A stretch of DNA of 64,000 nt from CALDSL01 sp039810245 (GTDB taxonomy: Bacteria > Chloroflexota > Anaerolineae > Anaerolineales > Anaerolineaceae), in contig JBDHWQ010000010.1 in NCBI GenBank assembly GCA_039810245.1, positions 62,001-126,000 on the forward strand, in the 5' to 3' direction. Positions 15,170 to 23,364 of this stretch are shown piece after piece. The position numbers and the translations under genes were made by a program. Under the pieces are notes generated by a model. The model saw only the letters and a list, made by a program, of their open reading frames with translations, searched no databases and had not been told where the DNA came from. Position 1 is the stretch's first letter. Each line of letters begins with the position of its first letter.

Positions 15170-16855
15170 CTACTCTTTGTGCACGATCTCCGCGCCCAGG
15201 TTGAGCGCCGTGCCAACCATGCCGTCGCCGTCGATATCCAGGTCATCGGGGAGCTGGCTGGCTTTATTGGTCATCACCACGCAGCGGATGGCCAACTCAG
15301 CGCCCAGCAGGTGGACGATGGCGGCGCGCACGATGGGGGCGCTGTCACCGGTCTCCATCTTCTGCCTGAGCACCTCGGTGCTGAAGCCCAGGATCAGCGC
15401 GCCGTCTTTGATAGCCAGCGGCTTGCAGGAATTGAGCAGTCCCTGGGCGGGCGGGCTTTTCTTGCGCACCAGCGCCAGCAGGCGCGGCCAGTTCTGAGTT
15501 ATATCGTTCAGGCTGATGGCCGGGCTGCCGCTCTCCGGCATGGGGGCAGGGGTATCTGTGCTGGCCGGCGCGTCTGCTTCCTCGCGGGCGGGTGGTGGCG
15601 TGGATGGCGAGGGTTGGGCCGGGTTTGGTTTTGACGCAGGAGCGCCGGCCGGGTCGGGTTTGGATGGGGCCGGCTGCGCCGGCGCGGGGCGAGCCGGCAT
15701 GGGCGTGGACGGCGATTCGCTTCGCTCCGGCAGCGCCGGGCGGAGTGTGGCTGGCTGCGCGGCAGCCGGTGCGGGTGTGGGGCTTTCGATGGCCTCGGCC
15801 AGCGCCAGTTCGAGTGGCAGGCTGGGCTGCCAGCCACCACGCGCTTCATTCGCGGCGTTGTTGAACAGGCGCACCGCCTCGAGCAGGGCGGGCGTATCCA
15901 GCGCGGCCGCGTGGCGCGCGATCTGCGCCAGCATCTCTTTGCCGGCGTCCACCTGCTGCGCGTTGCCCATTTTCACCAGTAGCACGCTGCGCAGGTAGTC
16001 CACCACCTGGCGGGCAAACTGGCGCGGGTCAGTGCCAGAATCGAGCGCCTGGTGGATGCAGTCCAGCCCGGCGGCGGGTTTGGCATCGATCATCGCGCTC
16101 ACCAGCTCGACGACCACCTGGCTGGTGGCGGTACCCAGCACCGACTGCGCCAGGTCGACGGTGATTTCGTCGCCGGTGGAGCACAACTGGTCGAGCAGCG
16201 AGATGGCATCGCGCATGCCGCCTGTGGCCTGGCGCGCGATCAGCGTCAGCACTTCGGGCTGGACGCGCATGCCCTCGCCATCCGCGATGATCTTGAGCTG
16301 GCGCACCAGGTCGCTGACCGGCAGGCGGCGGAACTCATGGCGCTGGCAGCGCGAGAGCACCGTGGCCGGGATCTTGTGAACTTCGGTGGTGGCGAGGATA
16401 AAAATGGCGTGCGCGGGCGGCTCTTCCAGCGTCTTGAGCAGGGCGTTGAAGGCGGCGGTGGATAGCATGTGCACTTCATCGATGATGTACACCTTGTAGC
16501 GCCCTTCAGACGGCGAGAAGTTAATCTTGTCGCGCAGGTCGCGCACGTCTTCCACGCTGGTGTTAGAGGCGGCGTCGATCTCGATCAGGTCGAGGAAGCG
16601 GCTTTCGTTGACGGCGCGGCAGTGGTCGCACTGGTCGCAGGGACGGGCAGTGCTGTCTTCGGCCTGGCAGTTGACCGCCTTGGCCAGCAGGCGCGCGGTG
16701 GTGGTCTTGCCAGTGCCGCGCGGCCCGGCGAACAGGTAGGCATGCCCAAAACGCTCGCCGCGGATGGCGTTTTTAAGCGTTTGCACAATGTGGTCCTGGC
16801 CGACGACCTGGTCCCACAGGTGAGGTCGCCATTTGCGGTAGAGAGCTTGGGTCAT
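15170..16855 (-). CDS. dnaX: DNA polymerase III subunits gamma and tau
   Basis: Clamp-loader ATPase of the replisome, 561 aa. Walker A is GPRGTGKTT at 44-52. The zinc module uses Cys63, Cys73, Cys76 and Cys79. Walker B is IIDEVHML, and the SRCQ box (LSRCQRHEF) carries the arginine finger. The AAA+ and collar regions run to about residue 360. A Pro/Ala-rich linker (about 370-450) leads to a C-terminal tau-like domain ending in GAEIVHKE. No A-rich slippery site typical of gamma/tau frameshifting was noticed. It starts a unit with ybaB and recR; the DUF1992 gene lies 36 bases upstream. Confidence 0.95.
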   Translation of the reverse strand: MTQALYRKWRPHLWDQVVGQDHIVQTLKNAIRGERFGHAYLFAGPRGTGKTTTARLLAKAVNCQAEDSTARPCDQCDHCRAVNESRFLDLIEIDAASNTSVEDVRDLRDKINFSPSEGRYKVYIIDEVHMLSTAAFNALLKTLEEPPAHAIFILATTEVHKIPATVLSRCQRHEFRRLPVSDLVRQLKIIADGEGMRVQPEVLTLIARQATGGMRDAISLLDQLCSTGDEITVDLAQSVLGTATSQVVVELVSAMIDAKPAAGLDCIHQALDSGTDPRQFARQVVDYLRSVLLVKMGNAQQVDAGKEMLAQIARHAAALDTPALLEAVRLFNNAANEARGGWQPSLPLELALAEAIESPTPAPAAAQPATLRPALPERSESPSTPMPARPAPAQPAPSKPDPAGAPASKPNPAQPSPSTPPPAREEADAPASTDTPAPMPESGSPAISLNDITQNWPRLLALVRKKSPPAQGLLNSCKPLAIKDGALILGFSTEVLRQKMETGDSAPIVRAAIVHLLGAELAIRCVVMTNKASQLPDDLDIDGDGMVGTALNLGAEIVHKE

Positions 16856-16891
16856 GGCGTGTCCGGTTCGAGTAGAGTGGGGACGCGGCCG

Positions 16892-17311
16892 CTATTCGTC
16901 CTGCAGGGCGGCGCGCAGCTCGGCCTCGGGGTGGTACAGCGGTTTTTGGAAGACGTCCGAGGGCACGCTTAGATTGTACCCCAGAATCCGGCGGTTCAAC
17001 GCGTGCACCTGGCCGGTGAAATCCGCCTGGGCCAGCTCCCAGGCGCCTTTGCGCCCGGCGGGTACGAAGCGGTCGCGCGCGGCGCGCAGCTCGCGGTGCA
17101 GTCTGTGCCGTTCAGCCTCGATCTCATTCCAGGTTTCGATCCAGGGCAGGGTGAAGTCGTTATTCTTGAGCAGGTGATGTGCGGCGCGCAGGGCTTCGCT
17201 CTCGTGCGGGTTGTCGTCCAATTTGAGCGGCTTGCCCTTGCCGGGCAGGTTGTCAAATTCCCCGGATTCCATCGCGCGGTTAATTTTTTCGTCGACGATG
17301 CGTTTGAACAT
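16892..17311 (-). CDS. DUF1992 (DnaJ-homologue subfamily C28-type) protein
   Basis: A 139-aa soluble protein. The family motif is clear: MFKRIVDEKINRAMESGEFDNL followed by PGKGKPLKLDD, read here in two parts. Then come EALRAAHHLLKNNDF and a basic coiled region (EIEAERHRLHRELRAARDRF). This domain also forms the C-terminal part of eukaryotic DNAJC28; no J domain is present here. Function unknown in bacteria. ATG 17311 aligns with the family start, although the frame is open 69 bases further upstream. Confidence 0.85.
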   Translation of the reverse strand: MFKRIVDEKINRAMESGEFDNLPGKGKPLKLDDNPHESEALRAAHHLLKNNDFTLPWIETWNEIEAERHRLHRELRAARDRFVPAGRKGAWELAQADFTGQVHALNRRILGYNLSVPSDVFQKPLYHPEAELRAALQDE

Positions 17312-17385
17312 AAGCGTACCTGTAAGGGGTAAAGATTGACACAGCGATGGACATCCGCAGGGTGTGCAACTCTGTGTCAATATAG

Positions 17386-17904
17386 TTAAGGTATGGTATA
17401 TGTCGCGCGGATGATCCCTTGCGCGTCGGCGAGGGTGATCTGCTCGCCGCTGCTCCAGGCGGCCTGATCACGGCCCCAGAACAGCTCGATCACCGTGTCT
17501 TCGCCGGAGTGGGTGAAGATTTGCACCGCTCCGTCTTTGTTCAGCACCAGGTCGGGGAAGGTGTAGCTGTCGCCCGAGCTGCCCTGCATCTTCCAGCGCA
17601 CCAGCGATAGTTCGCCATCGCCCACGCGCTTGAGCAGCACCACCTCGTTTTGCAAGTCACCCACGCCAAACACATTCTTGATTTCGATGACTGTCTGGCC
17701 TTCGGGGATGGCGGTGGGAGCGGCGGGGTTGCCGGCAGGCAGGGTAGGCAGCGCCTGTGCCGGCGCGGCCTGGGCAGGCAAAGACGTTAGGGGGATCTCA
17801 ACGCGGTGCGCGCGGTCCCACCAGGTGAGCACCAGCAGGGTGGCGACGACTGAAACGAGCACGTTGAGTGCCAGGTAGAGGAGCATGCGTTTCCAGGGTT
17901 TCAT
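17386..17904 (-). CDS. Membrane-anchored lamin-tail domain protein
   Basis: A 172-aa protein. Residues 7-28 form one membrane helix (LLYLALNVLVSVVATLLVLTW, uncleaved anchor), then a Pro/Ala linker, then a lamin-tail (LTD) beta-sandwich from about 72 to the end. The LTD pattern is VIEIKNVFGVGDLQNEVVLLKR, the tryptophan block LVRWKMQGSSGDSYTFPDLVL and LFWGRDQAAWSSGEQITL. LTDs occur in many secreted bacterial proteins as binding modules; the partner is unknown. It lies upstream of the DUF1992 gene on the same strand, 74 bases apart. Confidence 0.8.
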   Translation of the reverse strand: MKPWKRMLLYLALNVLVSVVATLLVLTWWDRAHRVEIPLTSLPAQAAPAQALPTLPAGNPAAPTAIPEGQTVIEIKNVFGVGDLQNEVVLLKRVGDGELSLVRWKMQGSSGDSYTFPDLVLNKDGAVQIFTHSGEDTVIELFWGRDQAAWSSGEQITLADAQGIIRATYTIP

Positions 17905-17973
17905 GGCGGGACCTCGCTTGAATCATAGCATAGTTTGCGGCTAAAATGAAGCAGGAGCAAGAAGTGTGCGAGT

Positions 17974-18498
17974 ATGTATCTGATTGACGGCCATAACCTG
18001 ATACCAAAGATTCCCGGCAGAAGCCTGCGCGACATGGACGACGAGCAGGAGCTGATCGACGTGCTGCAGCGCTACTGCACCGCGCGCCGGCGCGACGTGG
18101 AAGTGTTCTTTGATAAGGCCCCGGTAGGGTATCCCGCCACGCGCAATTACGGGCGAGTGATGGCGCATTTTGTGCGCATTGGCACCACCGCCGATGACGC
18201 CATCCGCCGCCGATTGGATGCGCTGGGCAACGCGGCGCGCAACGCCACGGTGGTCAGCTCGGACCGCCAGGTGCAGAGCGAGGCAAAAAGCCATGGCGCG
18301 GCGGTGATTCCGTCCGAGGCTTTTGCCGCGGAACTGAGCGCGCATCTGGCCCGCCCGGCGGAACCCCAAAAAGGTGGTTCCCGGGCTGCAAAACGCAAAA
18401 AACCGGTCAAAGGCGAGCAGCCAGATATGCCGAATGACCTGAATTACTGGCTGGAAATGTTTGGCGAGGACGAGCCGAAACCACCCAAAAACTCTTAG
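17974..18498 (+). CDS. NYN domain ribonuclease-like protein (YacP type)
   Basis: A 174-aa PIN-like nuclease family protein. MYLIDGHNLIPKI at the start carries the first acidic residue (Asp5). FFDKAPVG, TTADDAIRRRLDAL and VVSSDRQVQSEAKSHGAAVIPS provide the remaining acidic positions of the NYN/YacP active site. The C-terminal tail is Lys-rich and probably contacts RNA. YacP relatives (Rae1) cut mRNA on ribosomes in Bacillus; the same role here is inference. The gene is divergent from the lamin-tail gene, with 69 bases between. Confidence 0.82.
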   Translation: MYLIDGHNLIPKIPGRSLRDMDDEQELIDVLQRYCTARRRDVEVFFDKAPVGYPATRNYGRVMAHFVRIGTTADDAIRRRLDALGNAARNATVVSSDRQVQSEAKSHGAAVIPSEAFAAELSAHLARPAEPQKGGSRAAKRKKPVKGEQPDMPNDLNYWLEMFGEDEPKPPKNS

Positions 18499-18539
18499 GT
18501 ATTTTTAATGGAATATCGATAAGAATGGTGTATATTATC

Positions 18540-18703
18540 GCTAAGGCACAGTATTTAGTGGTAGTACCTCATCTGAGGTGTGTGCCTTCCACCCGAAGCC
18601 GTGCAGCAGCTCGCCCCCCCCGCGCTGGCCGCATTGGACCAGGGTGGTGTTCCCTCCCTGAAGATCGCCTGGCATGTCCCCCCCATGCCAGGCGATCCGT
18701 TTT
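18540..18703 (+). ncRNA. Candidate structured small RNA, family unknown
   Basis: A 212-base gap between the NYN and ftsK genes holds a chain of helices. AAGGCACA (18543-18550) pairs with TGTGCCTT (18581-18588) and encloses ACCTC/GAGGT (18566-18579). CCACCC (18589-18594) can pair with GGGTGG (18642-18647). A 14-bp perfect terminator stem follows (18663-18697), then CGTTTT. TATTAT (18533-18538) sits at the right distance to be a -10 box, though no good -35 is seen. The size (about 160 nt) would fit 6S RNA, but I could not confirm any family; signal recognition particle motifs are absent. Confidence 0.45.
18663..18703 (+). terminator. Perfect 14-bp terminator hairpin
   Basis: GATCGCCTGGCATG, a C-rich seven-base loop, the exact complement, then CGTTTT. 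The T run is on the plus side, so it suits an RNA read rightward and not ftsK. Confidence 0.7.
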
Positions 18704-18710
18704 AACCGGG

Positions 18711-21125
18711 TCAGATGCCGTCGGGGTCTTGTGGGGCCGGGGCGGCGTCGCCATAATCGAGGATCTCGCGCACCTGCGAATTGGCAACCGAGGGGCCAAC
18801 AATGCCTCGTTCCTCCATGGTATCAACCAGGCGCGCGGCACGGGTGTAGCCGATGCGCATGCGGCGCTGGAGCATGGAGATGGAAGCGCGGCCTTCGCGG
18901 CGCACCAGGTCGATGGCTTCATCCAGCAGCGGGTCGCCTTCGCGTTCTTCGCCGCCAAACAGCGGGGTCTGGCGCAGCGGAACTCCCGCAGCGGGGATGT
19001 CGACCGGCGTTTCCGTGGCCGTGGCCGGGCTGTTGGCGGCCATGCTCTTGGCGGCCAGCCGCCAGCTATCCACCAGGCGCTGTATTTCGCTGTCGGAGAC
19101 ATACACGCCCTGCAAACGCACCGGAGCCGGGGCGTCCGGGGCCTGGAAGAGCATATCGCCGCGACCCAGCAGGCGTTCAGCGCCGGGCTGGTCGAGGATG
19201 ACGCGGCTGTCGATGCCCGAAGCCACGGCGAAGGCGATACGCGCCGGGAAGTTGGCCTTGATCAGCCCGGTGAGCACGTCTACCGAGGGGCGCTGCGTGG
19301 CGAGGATCAGGTGGATGCCGGTGGCGCGCGCGAGCTGCGCCAGGCGGGTGATGCTGCGCTCGGTTTCATCCGGGGCAAGCATCATCAGGTCGGCCAGCTC
19401 GTCAATCACCACGATCAGGTAAGGCAGCCGGTCGGGCATGGTCTTGTTGTATTCCTGGATGTTGCGCACGCCGGACTGCGAGAAACGGTGGTAGCGCGCA
19501 TCCATTTCGCGCAGCACCCACTGCAGCGCGCCGACCACGCGCTCTGCATCCACCACCACCGGGGCGAGCAGGTGCGGAATGCCGTTGTAACCGGTAAGCT
19601 CCACGCGCTTGGGGTCCACCAGCACCAGGCGCAGCTCGGCGGGGGAATTGTTGAGCAGCAGCGCGCAGAGAATGGAGTTAACGCACACTGACTTGCCCGA
19701 GCCGGTAGTGCCGGCAATCAGCAGGTGGGGCATGGCGGCCAGGTCGGCGCAGATGGGCGTGCCGGAAACGTTCTTGCCCAGCGCCAGGCGCAGGTTGGAT
19801 TTGACCTTGCGGAAGGCTTCATTCTCCATCACATCGCGCAGCGCCACGCGGGAAACCTCCACGTTGGGCACTTCAATGCCGACGTAAGCGCGCCCGGGCA
19901 CAGGAGCCTGGATGCGGATGCGTGAAGCGGCGAGCGCCAGGGCCAGGTCATCGGCCAGCGAGACGATCTTACTCACGCGTACGCGGGTACGGCCGTTGCG
20001 CGTCTCGATATAATCCGGCTCGACGGCGAACAGCGTGATGGTGGGGCCATTCTGAATTTCGACCACGTGGCCGGGCGCGCCAAACGAGGCCAGCGTCTCC
20101 TCGATGATGTCGGCGCGCTCTTTGTCCAGCCCGGTCTTGGTGCTCACCGGGTCGCCAGGGTCAAGGATGGCTTCGATCTTCGGCAGCGCCCAGTTGGGCA
20201 CGGTGGCGGCATTGCTGCCGGAAAGCACCGCGCGGCCGGGGTCGGCGGCCAGGGTGTCATCCGCGCCAACCGGGGCTTTGGATGGCGAACGGCTGCCCGC
20301 GGCAGGTGGGCGGCGCTCGCCGCGGCCGTTGAGCGGCGGCAGCGGGTGGAAACCGGGCGGCAGTTCGGCGCTGCGGGAAGGCTCGTCAAAGACCGCGGTA
20401 CGCGTGCCATTGCCATTGGCCGGGTGCGCCGAAGCCGGTCGCGGCGCAGATTTACGCGCCTCGCCCACTTTTTTCACCAGCGGTTGGAACGAACGGAACA
20501 GGTCGGGGATAGAAAGGTCGAGGGTCATGGCCAGCGCCACCAGGAACCAGCCAATGAGCACGACCACGCTGCCGGCCACGCCCAGCGCGCCGGTCAGCAA
20601 GCGCTCTACCACCGCGCCCAGGTAGCCGCCGCCCTTGCCTTGGGCAGCCAGCTCCCAGCCGCCGCCGGAGAGCAGGTGCGCCCAGCCCAGCAGGTTGAGG
20701 TAGAGCAAGATTGCGCCAGACAGGCGCTCGGCGGAGATGCGCGGCAGGCGATCCACGTTGCGCAACACCAGCCACAGGCCGATCAGCAGCAGGCCAATGG
20801 GCAGCAGGAACGAGCCCCATCCGGCAATGCTCAAGATCAGGTCGAGCCAGGCGCCGGTGAAGCTGCCCTGCGAGGAAGACAGCAGGCTGAGCAGCGTCAC
20901 CAGGCCCACCAGGGCCAGGATCACGCCCAGCACGTCCAGCTTGCGTTCGTTGGAGAGGTGGATCAGCGGGCGCGTGGTGGGGCGATGCACCGGGCGCTGG
21001 CTGCGCGCTTTGCGCGTCGCAGGCTGCGCCGGCTTGCTGCGAGCGCTTTGCGCGCGCGACGGAGCGCGGGTGCTTTTCGCGGCGGGCCGCGTGGAGCGGG
21101 TGGAGCGGGCGGGTGTCTTTGCCAA
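18711..21125 (-). CDS. ftsK: DNA translocase FtsK/SpoIIIE
   Basis: Septal DNA pump that segregates chromosome termini, 804 aa. The start is TTG 21125, with GAGGTC just upstream and the product beginning MAKTPARSTR; longer reading in this frame crosses the promoter region of the divergent gene and looks non-coding. A basic N-terminus leads to four membrane helices (about 62-225), a linker (about 230-330), then the RecA-like motor: Walker A in AGTTGSGKS near 470, Walker B in LIVVIDELADLMM, and ILATQRPSVDVLTG. The C-terminal winged helix (gamma domain) contains ISMLQRRMRIGYTRAARLVD. The length is normal. Confidence 0.94.
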   Translation of the reverse strand: MAKTPARSTRSTRPAAKSTRAPSRAQSARSKPAQPATRKARSQRPVHRPTTRPLIHLSNERKLDVLGVILALVGLVTLLSLLSSSQGSFTGAWLDLILSIAGWGSFLLPIGLLLIGLWLVLRNVDRLPRISAERLSGAILLYLNLLGWAHLLSGGGWELAAQGKGGGYLGAVVERLLTGALGVAGSVVVLIGWFLVALAMTLDLSIPDLFRSFQPLVKKVGEARKSAPRPASAHPANGNGTRTAVFDEPSRSAELPPGFHPLPPLNGRGERRPPAAGSRSPSKAPVGADDTLAADPGRAVLSGSNAATVPNWALPKIEAILDPGDPVSTKTGLDKERADIIEETLASFGAPGHVVEIQNGPTITLFAVEPDYIETRNGRTRVRVSKIVSLADDLALALAASRIRIQAPVPGRAYVGIEVPNVEVSRVALRDVMENEAFRKVKSNLRLALGKNVSGTPICADLAAMPHLLIAGTTGSGKSVCVNSILCALLLNNSPAELRLVLVDPKRVELTGYNGIPHLLAPVVVDAERVVGALQWVLREMDARYHRFSQSGVRNIQEYNKTMPDRLPYLIVVIDELADLMMLAPDETERSITRLAQLARATGIHLILATQRPSVDVLTGLIKANFPARIAFAVASGIDSRVILDQPGAERLLGRGDMLFQAPDAPAPVRLQGVYVSDSEIQRLVDSWRLAAKSMAANSPATATETPVDIPAAGVPLRQTPLFGGEEREGDPLLDEAIDLVRREGRASISMLQRRMRIGYTRAARLVDTMEERGIVGPSVANSQVREILDYGDAAPAPQDPDGI

Positions 21126-21214
21126 ACAGACCTCGGAAGCGAAAGAGTGTTCTAGAAAGATTATATCACGCGGTAGGGTGGGTGCAATATAAGCAAACAT
21201 GACGTTCCGTGTGC

Positions 21215-21242
21215 TTGACAGAACAGTAGAATCGCCTATAAT
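21215..21242 (+). promoter_or_regulatory. Promoter of the nicotinamidase-like gene
   Basis: TTGACA (21215-21220), 16 bases, TATAAT (21237-21242). The first palindrome (21244-21258) begins directly after the -10 box, covering the transcription start. Confidence 0.75.
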
Positions 21243-21243
21243 T

Positions 21244-21315
21244 GTGTAAGAAATACACGAATAAAGCGGAGCGATCCGCATTTTCTTCGAAAGGTATTTG
21301 GTGTAGAATGCACAC
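21244..21315 (+). promoter_or_regulatory. Two direct copies of a GTGTA-N5-TACAC palindrome, candidate operators
   Basis: Copy 1, GTGTA-agaaa-TACAC (21244-21258), is a perfect palindrome at the predicted transcription start. Copy 2, GTGTA-gaatg-CACAC (21301-21315), has one mismatch and contains the start codon. Each is followed by GAATAAA and a C-G-A tail, so about 25 bases are directly repeated 57 bases apart. This layout suggests two sites for one dimeric repressor. Confidence 0.55.
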
Positions 21316-22042
21316 GAATAAAACCGATTTGACCGCTCTTCCCGCGCTCGCGGCGGAATCGCTGCCGTTTCTGGAATACCTGCAGGAATGGAAAGCATCG
21401 CTGCCGGTCGTGCAGGCATCCGAGCTGTTCGCCCGCGCGGATGCGGCCGCATTGATCTCGGTGGATGTGATCCAGGGCTTTTGCAATTCCGGGGCGCTGG
21501 CCAGCCCGCGCGTGGGGGCCATCGTGCCGCCGGTGGTGCGGCTGATGCAGGCTGCCTACGACCACGGCGTGCGCAGTTTTGCGCTAACCCAGGACACGCA
21601 CGAGCCGGACGCGGTGGAGTTTGGTTCGTGGCCGGCCCACTGTGTGCGCGGTACGGATGAATCTGAGGCTGTCTTGGAGATTAAGGCGCTGCCATTCTAC
21701 GGGGAGATGGACACCTTCCCCAAGAATTCGATCAACAGCAACGCCAACACCGGCCTGCAAGGCTGGGTAAACGCGCGCCCTCAGGTGGAAACCTTCGTGG
21801 TGGTGGGCGACTGCACCGACCTGTGCGTGTACCAGATTGCGATGGAGCTGCGCACGGATGCCAACGCGCGCCAGTTGCAGCGTCGGATCATCGTGCCGGC
21901 CAACGCGGTGGACACCTATGACCTGCCGGTGGAAGCGGCGCGCGCGGCGGGCATTTTGCCGCATCCCGCTGAGCTGCTGCACGCGCTGTTCCTGTATCAC
22001 ATGGCGCTGAACGGCATCGAAGTGGTGCGAGAGATTCAATAA
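21308..22042 (+). CDS. Isochorismatase-superfamily cysteine hydrolase, nicotinamidase-like
   Basis: A 244-aa hydrolase; nicotinamide deamidation in NAD salvage is the best guess. Asp53 (ISVDVIQGFC) is the catalytic Asp and Cys173 (GDCTDLCVYQIAM) the nucleophile. The metal-binding set Asp96, His98 and His111 is laid out as TQDTHEP followed by WPAHCVRGT, the pattern of nicotinamidases rather than plain isochorismatases. I chose ATG 21308; the reading frame upstream of it only translates the palindrome region. The gene is divergent from ftsK, behind a good promoter and repeated palindromes, which suggests dedicated repression. Confidence 0.8.
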   Translation: MHTNKTDLTALPALAAESLPFLEYLQEWKASLPVVQASELFARADAAALISVDVIQGFCNSGALASPRVGAIVPPVVRLMQAAYDHGVRSFALTQDTHEPDAVEFGSWPAHCVRGTDESEAVLEIKALPFYGEMDTFPKNSINSNANTGLQGWVNARPQVETFVVVGDCTDLCVYQIAMELRTDANARQLQRRIIVPANAVDTYDLPVEAARAAGILPHPAELLHALFLYHMALNGIEVVREIQ

Positions 22043-22048
22043 ATAAGA

Positions 22049-22084
22049 CAAAAAAGAGCCGGCCTCTCGAGGCCGGCTCTTTTT
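22049..22084. terminator. Bidirectional terminator
   Basis: AAAAAGAGCCGGCCTC, loop TCGA shared with the stem, and GAGGCCGGCTCTTTTT form a near-perfect hairpin with A and T flanks. It ends both the hydrolase gene and the convergent lipoprotein gene. Confidence 0.9.
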
Positions 22085-22092
22085 GCGTTGCG

Positions 22093-23337
22093 CTATTGGG
22101 GTGCGACCGGGTTGGTCCACACGTTGATTTCATCCACCTGGATGGTGAAGTTGGGCGTCTCGCGCCCGCCGACGAAGACGCCGAAGGCGCCCTGCAGCCA
22201 GGTGCTGCTCTCTTTGGATTCCAGCAGCTTGCCGTTGGCGTACAGGTAGATACGGCTGCCGATGGCCATCACGCCCATTGTGTTGGTCTGGTTGGGGCCG
22301 GCGAGCACGGCGTCGCTCTTCTTCCAGTAGATCAGGTTGGTGACCACGCCATCCGGTTTGGCCTTGCCATCCCAGCGCTGCAGCGCGTAGCGGCCGTCGC
22401 AGGTGAAGCCGTACCAGTAGCCCTGATCGGGGTTGGTCTTGCTGGGCACGCGGAAGTAAATACCGTAGCGGTCATTACCCTTGCACTGGCCGGGGGTGAT
22501 GCGCGCTTCAATGTAGAAATCGCGCAGGTCGGCGCCGTAGGTGGAAATGCGCCAGCCGCTGGTGGTCTTCAGGCCGGTGAGCTGCATCTGGCCGTTGTTG
22601 AAGGCCACCGAGGTAAAGCCGGCCGGATCGTAGCCGGTGGGCCAGTTATTGCCATTGTCCATCGGGTCGGTGAAAGCCGGCACGCCAAGCCGCGCGCGCA
22701 TATCCGTGCCGCCGCCGCTGCTGCCGCCTGGCATCACCGTGGGCGGTGGGGTGGGCATGGACGGGTTGCCGCCACCTGACTGTGGCGTACCAATCTGCAC
22801 CGGGGCTACGGTGGGTGGGGCCGTAGGCGTCGGAGGGACAGCCGGCTGGGTGGGGATCAGCGCCGGGCCGCCGCCACCGGCATCGGGGGTGCCGGTCAGC
22901 ATCGGGCCACCACCGCCGGCGTCCGGCGTTCCACTGGTGGTCGGGCCACCCCCGCCCGCGGCAGGGGTCTCTTCTACGCTTGGGCCGCCGCCGCCCACGC
23001 CAGGCGTACCTTCGGCTAGCGGAGCGCCGCCGCCCGAATCAGGCGTGCCTGAAGTGGAAGCCTCCGCCGTTGGCTGCGCGGTAGGCGCTTCGGTGGGGAT
23101 CAGCGTAGCGCTGGGTTCCTGCGTCGGGGTGGCAGGCACAGGTGTGAAGGTAGGTGGCGGGGTGTTGGTAGCCACCGGCGCAGCCAGGGTGGGGCTGGGC
23201 ATGGATGTCAGCACCTGCGCTACGCGGGTGGCCAGCTCATCATCCGATGGGGTGGGTTGGGCCGGGGCGGGGTTGAGCACGCCGCACGAGGAGAGCAGCA
23301 GCGCGGCCAGCAGTAACAGCGGGATCAGACGTTTCAT
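22093..23337 (-). CDS. Lipoprotein with GGGGP repeats and a concanavalin-like C-terminal domain
   Basis: A 414-aa exported lipoprotein, function not recognised. Start ATG 23337 has AAGGAG 9 bases upstream. The lipobox is LSSC (Cys17). A long Pro/Thr tether follows, containing six related units of the form GTPDAGGGGP. The C-terminal half (about 215-410) looks like a LamG/DUF1080-type jelly roll: FTDPMDNGNNWPTG, FYIEARITPGQCKGNDRYGIYFR, YWYGFTCDGRYALQRWDG, then YANGKLLES and WLQGAFGVFVGG. Such domains usually bind polysaccharide, which is inference here. The adenosine-kinase-like gene lies 27 bases upstream on the same strand. Confidence 0.78.
   Translation of the reverse strand: MKRLIPLLLLAALLLSSCGVLNPAPAQPTPSDDELATRVAQVLTSMPSPTLAAPVATNTPPPTFTPVPATPTQEPSATLIPTEAPTAQPTAEASTSGTPDSGGGAPLAEGTPGVGGGGPSVEETPAAGGGGPTTSGTPDAGGGGPMLTGTPDAGGGGPALIPTQPAVPPTPTAPPTVAPVQIGTPQSGGGNPSMPTPPPTVMPGGSSGGGTDMRARLGVPAFTDPMDNGNNWPTGYDPAGFTSVAFNNGQMQLTGLKTTSGWRISTYGADLRDFYIEARITPGQCKGNDRYGIYFRVPSKTNPDQGYWYGFTCDGRYALQRWDGKAKPDGVVTNLIYWKKSDAVLAGPNQTNTMGVMAIGSRIYLYANGKLLESKESSTWLQGAFGVFVGGRETPNFTIQVDEINVWTNPVAPQ
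22850..23050 (-). repeat. Tandem GTPDAGGGGP-type codon repeats
   Basis: About 45-base units coding TP-x-x-GGGGP plus a short variable stretch, repeated about five times in the lipoprotein tether; a sixth diverged unit lies just downstream in the gene. Confidence 0.75.
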
Positions 23338-23364
23338 CAGGACTTCTCCTTGCATGGATGGGCG

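Noticed and set aside
18540..18703. Signal recognition particle RNA
   Set aside because: The conserved GGAAG/AGCAG internal-loop arrangement of the SRP helix is missing.
18525..19691. 388-residue plus-strand open frame beginning in the ftsK gap
   Set aside because: Antisense to ftsK; the start overlaps the structured RNA candidate and the product has no family pattern.
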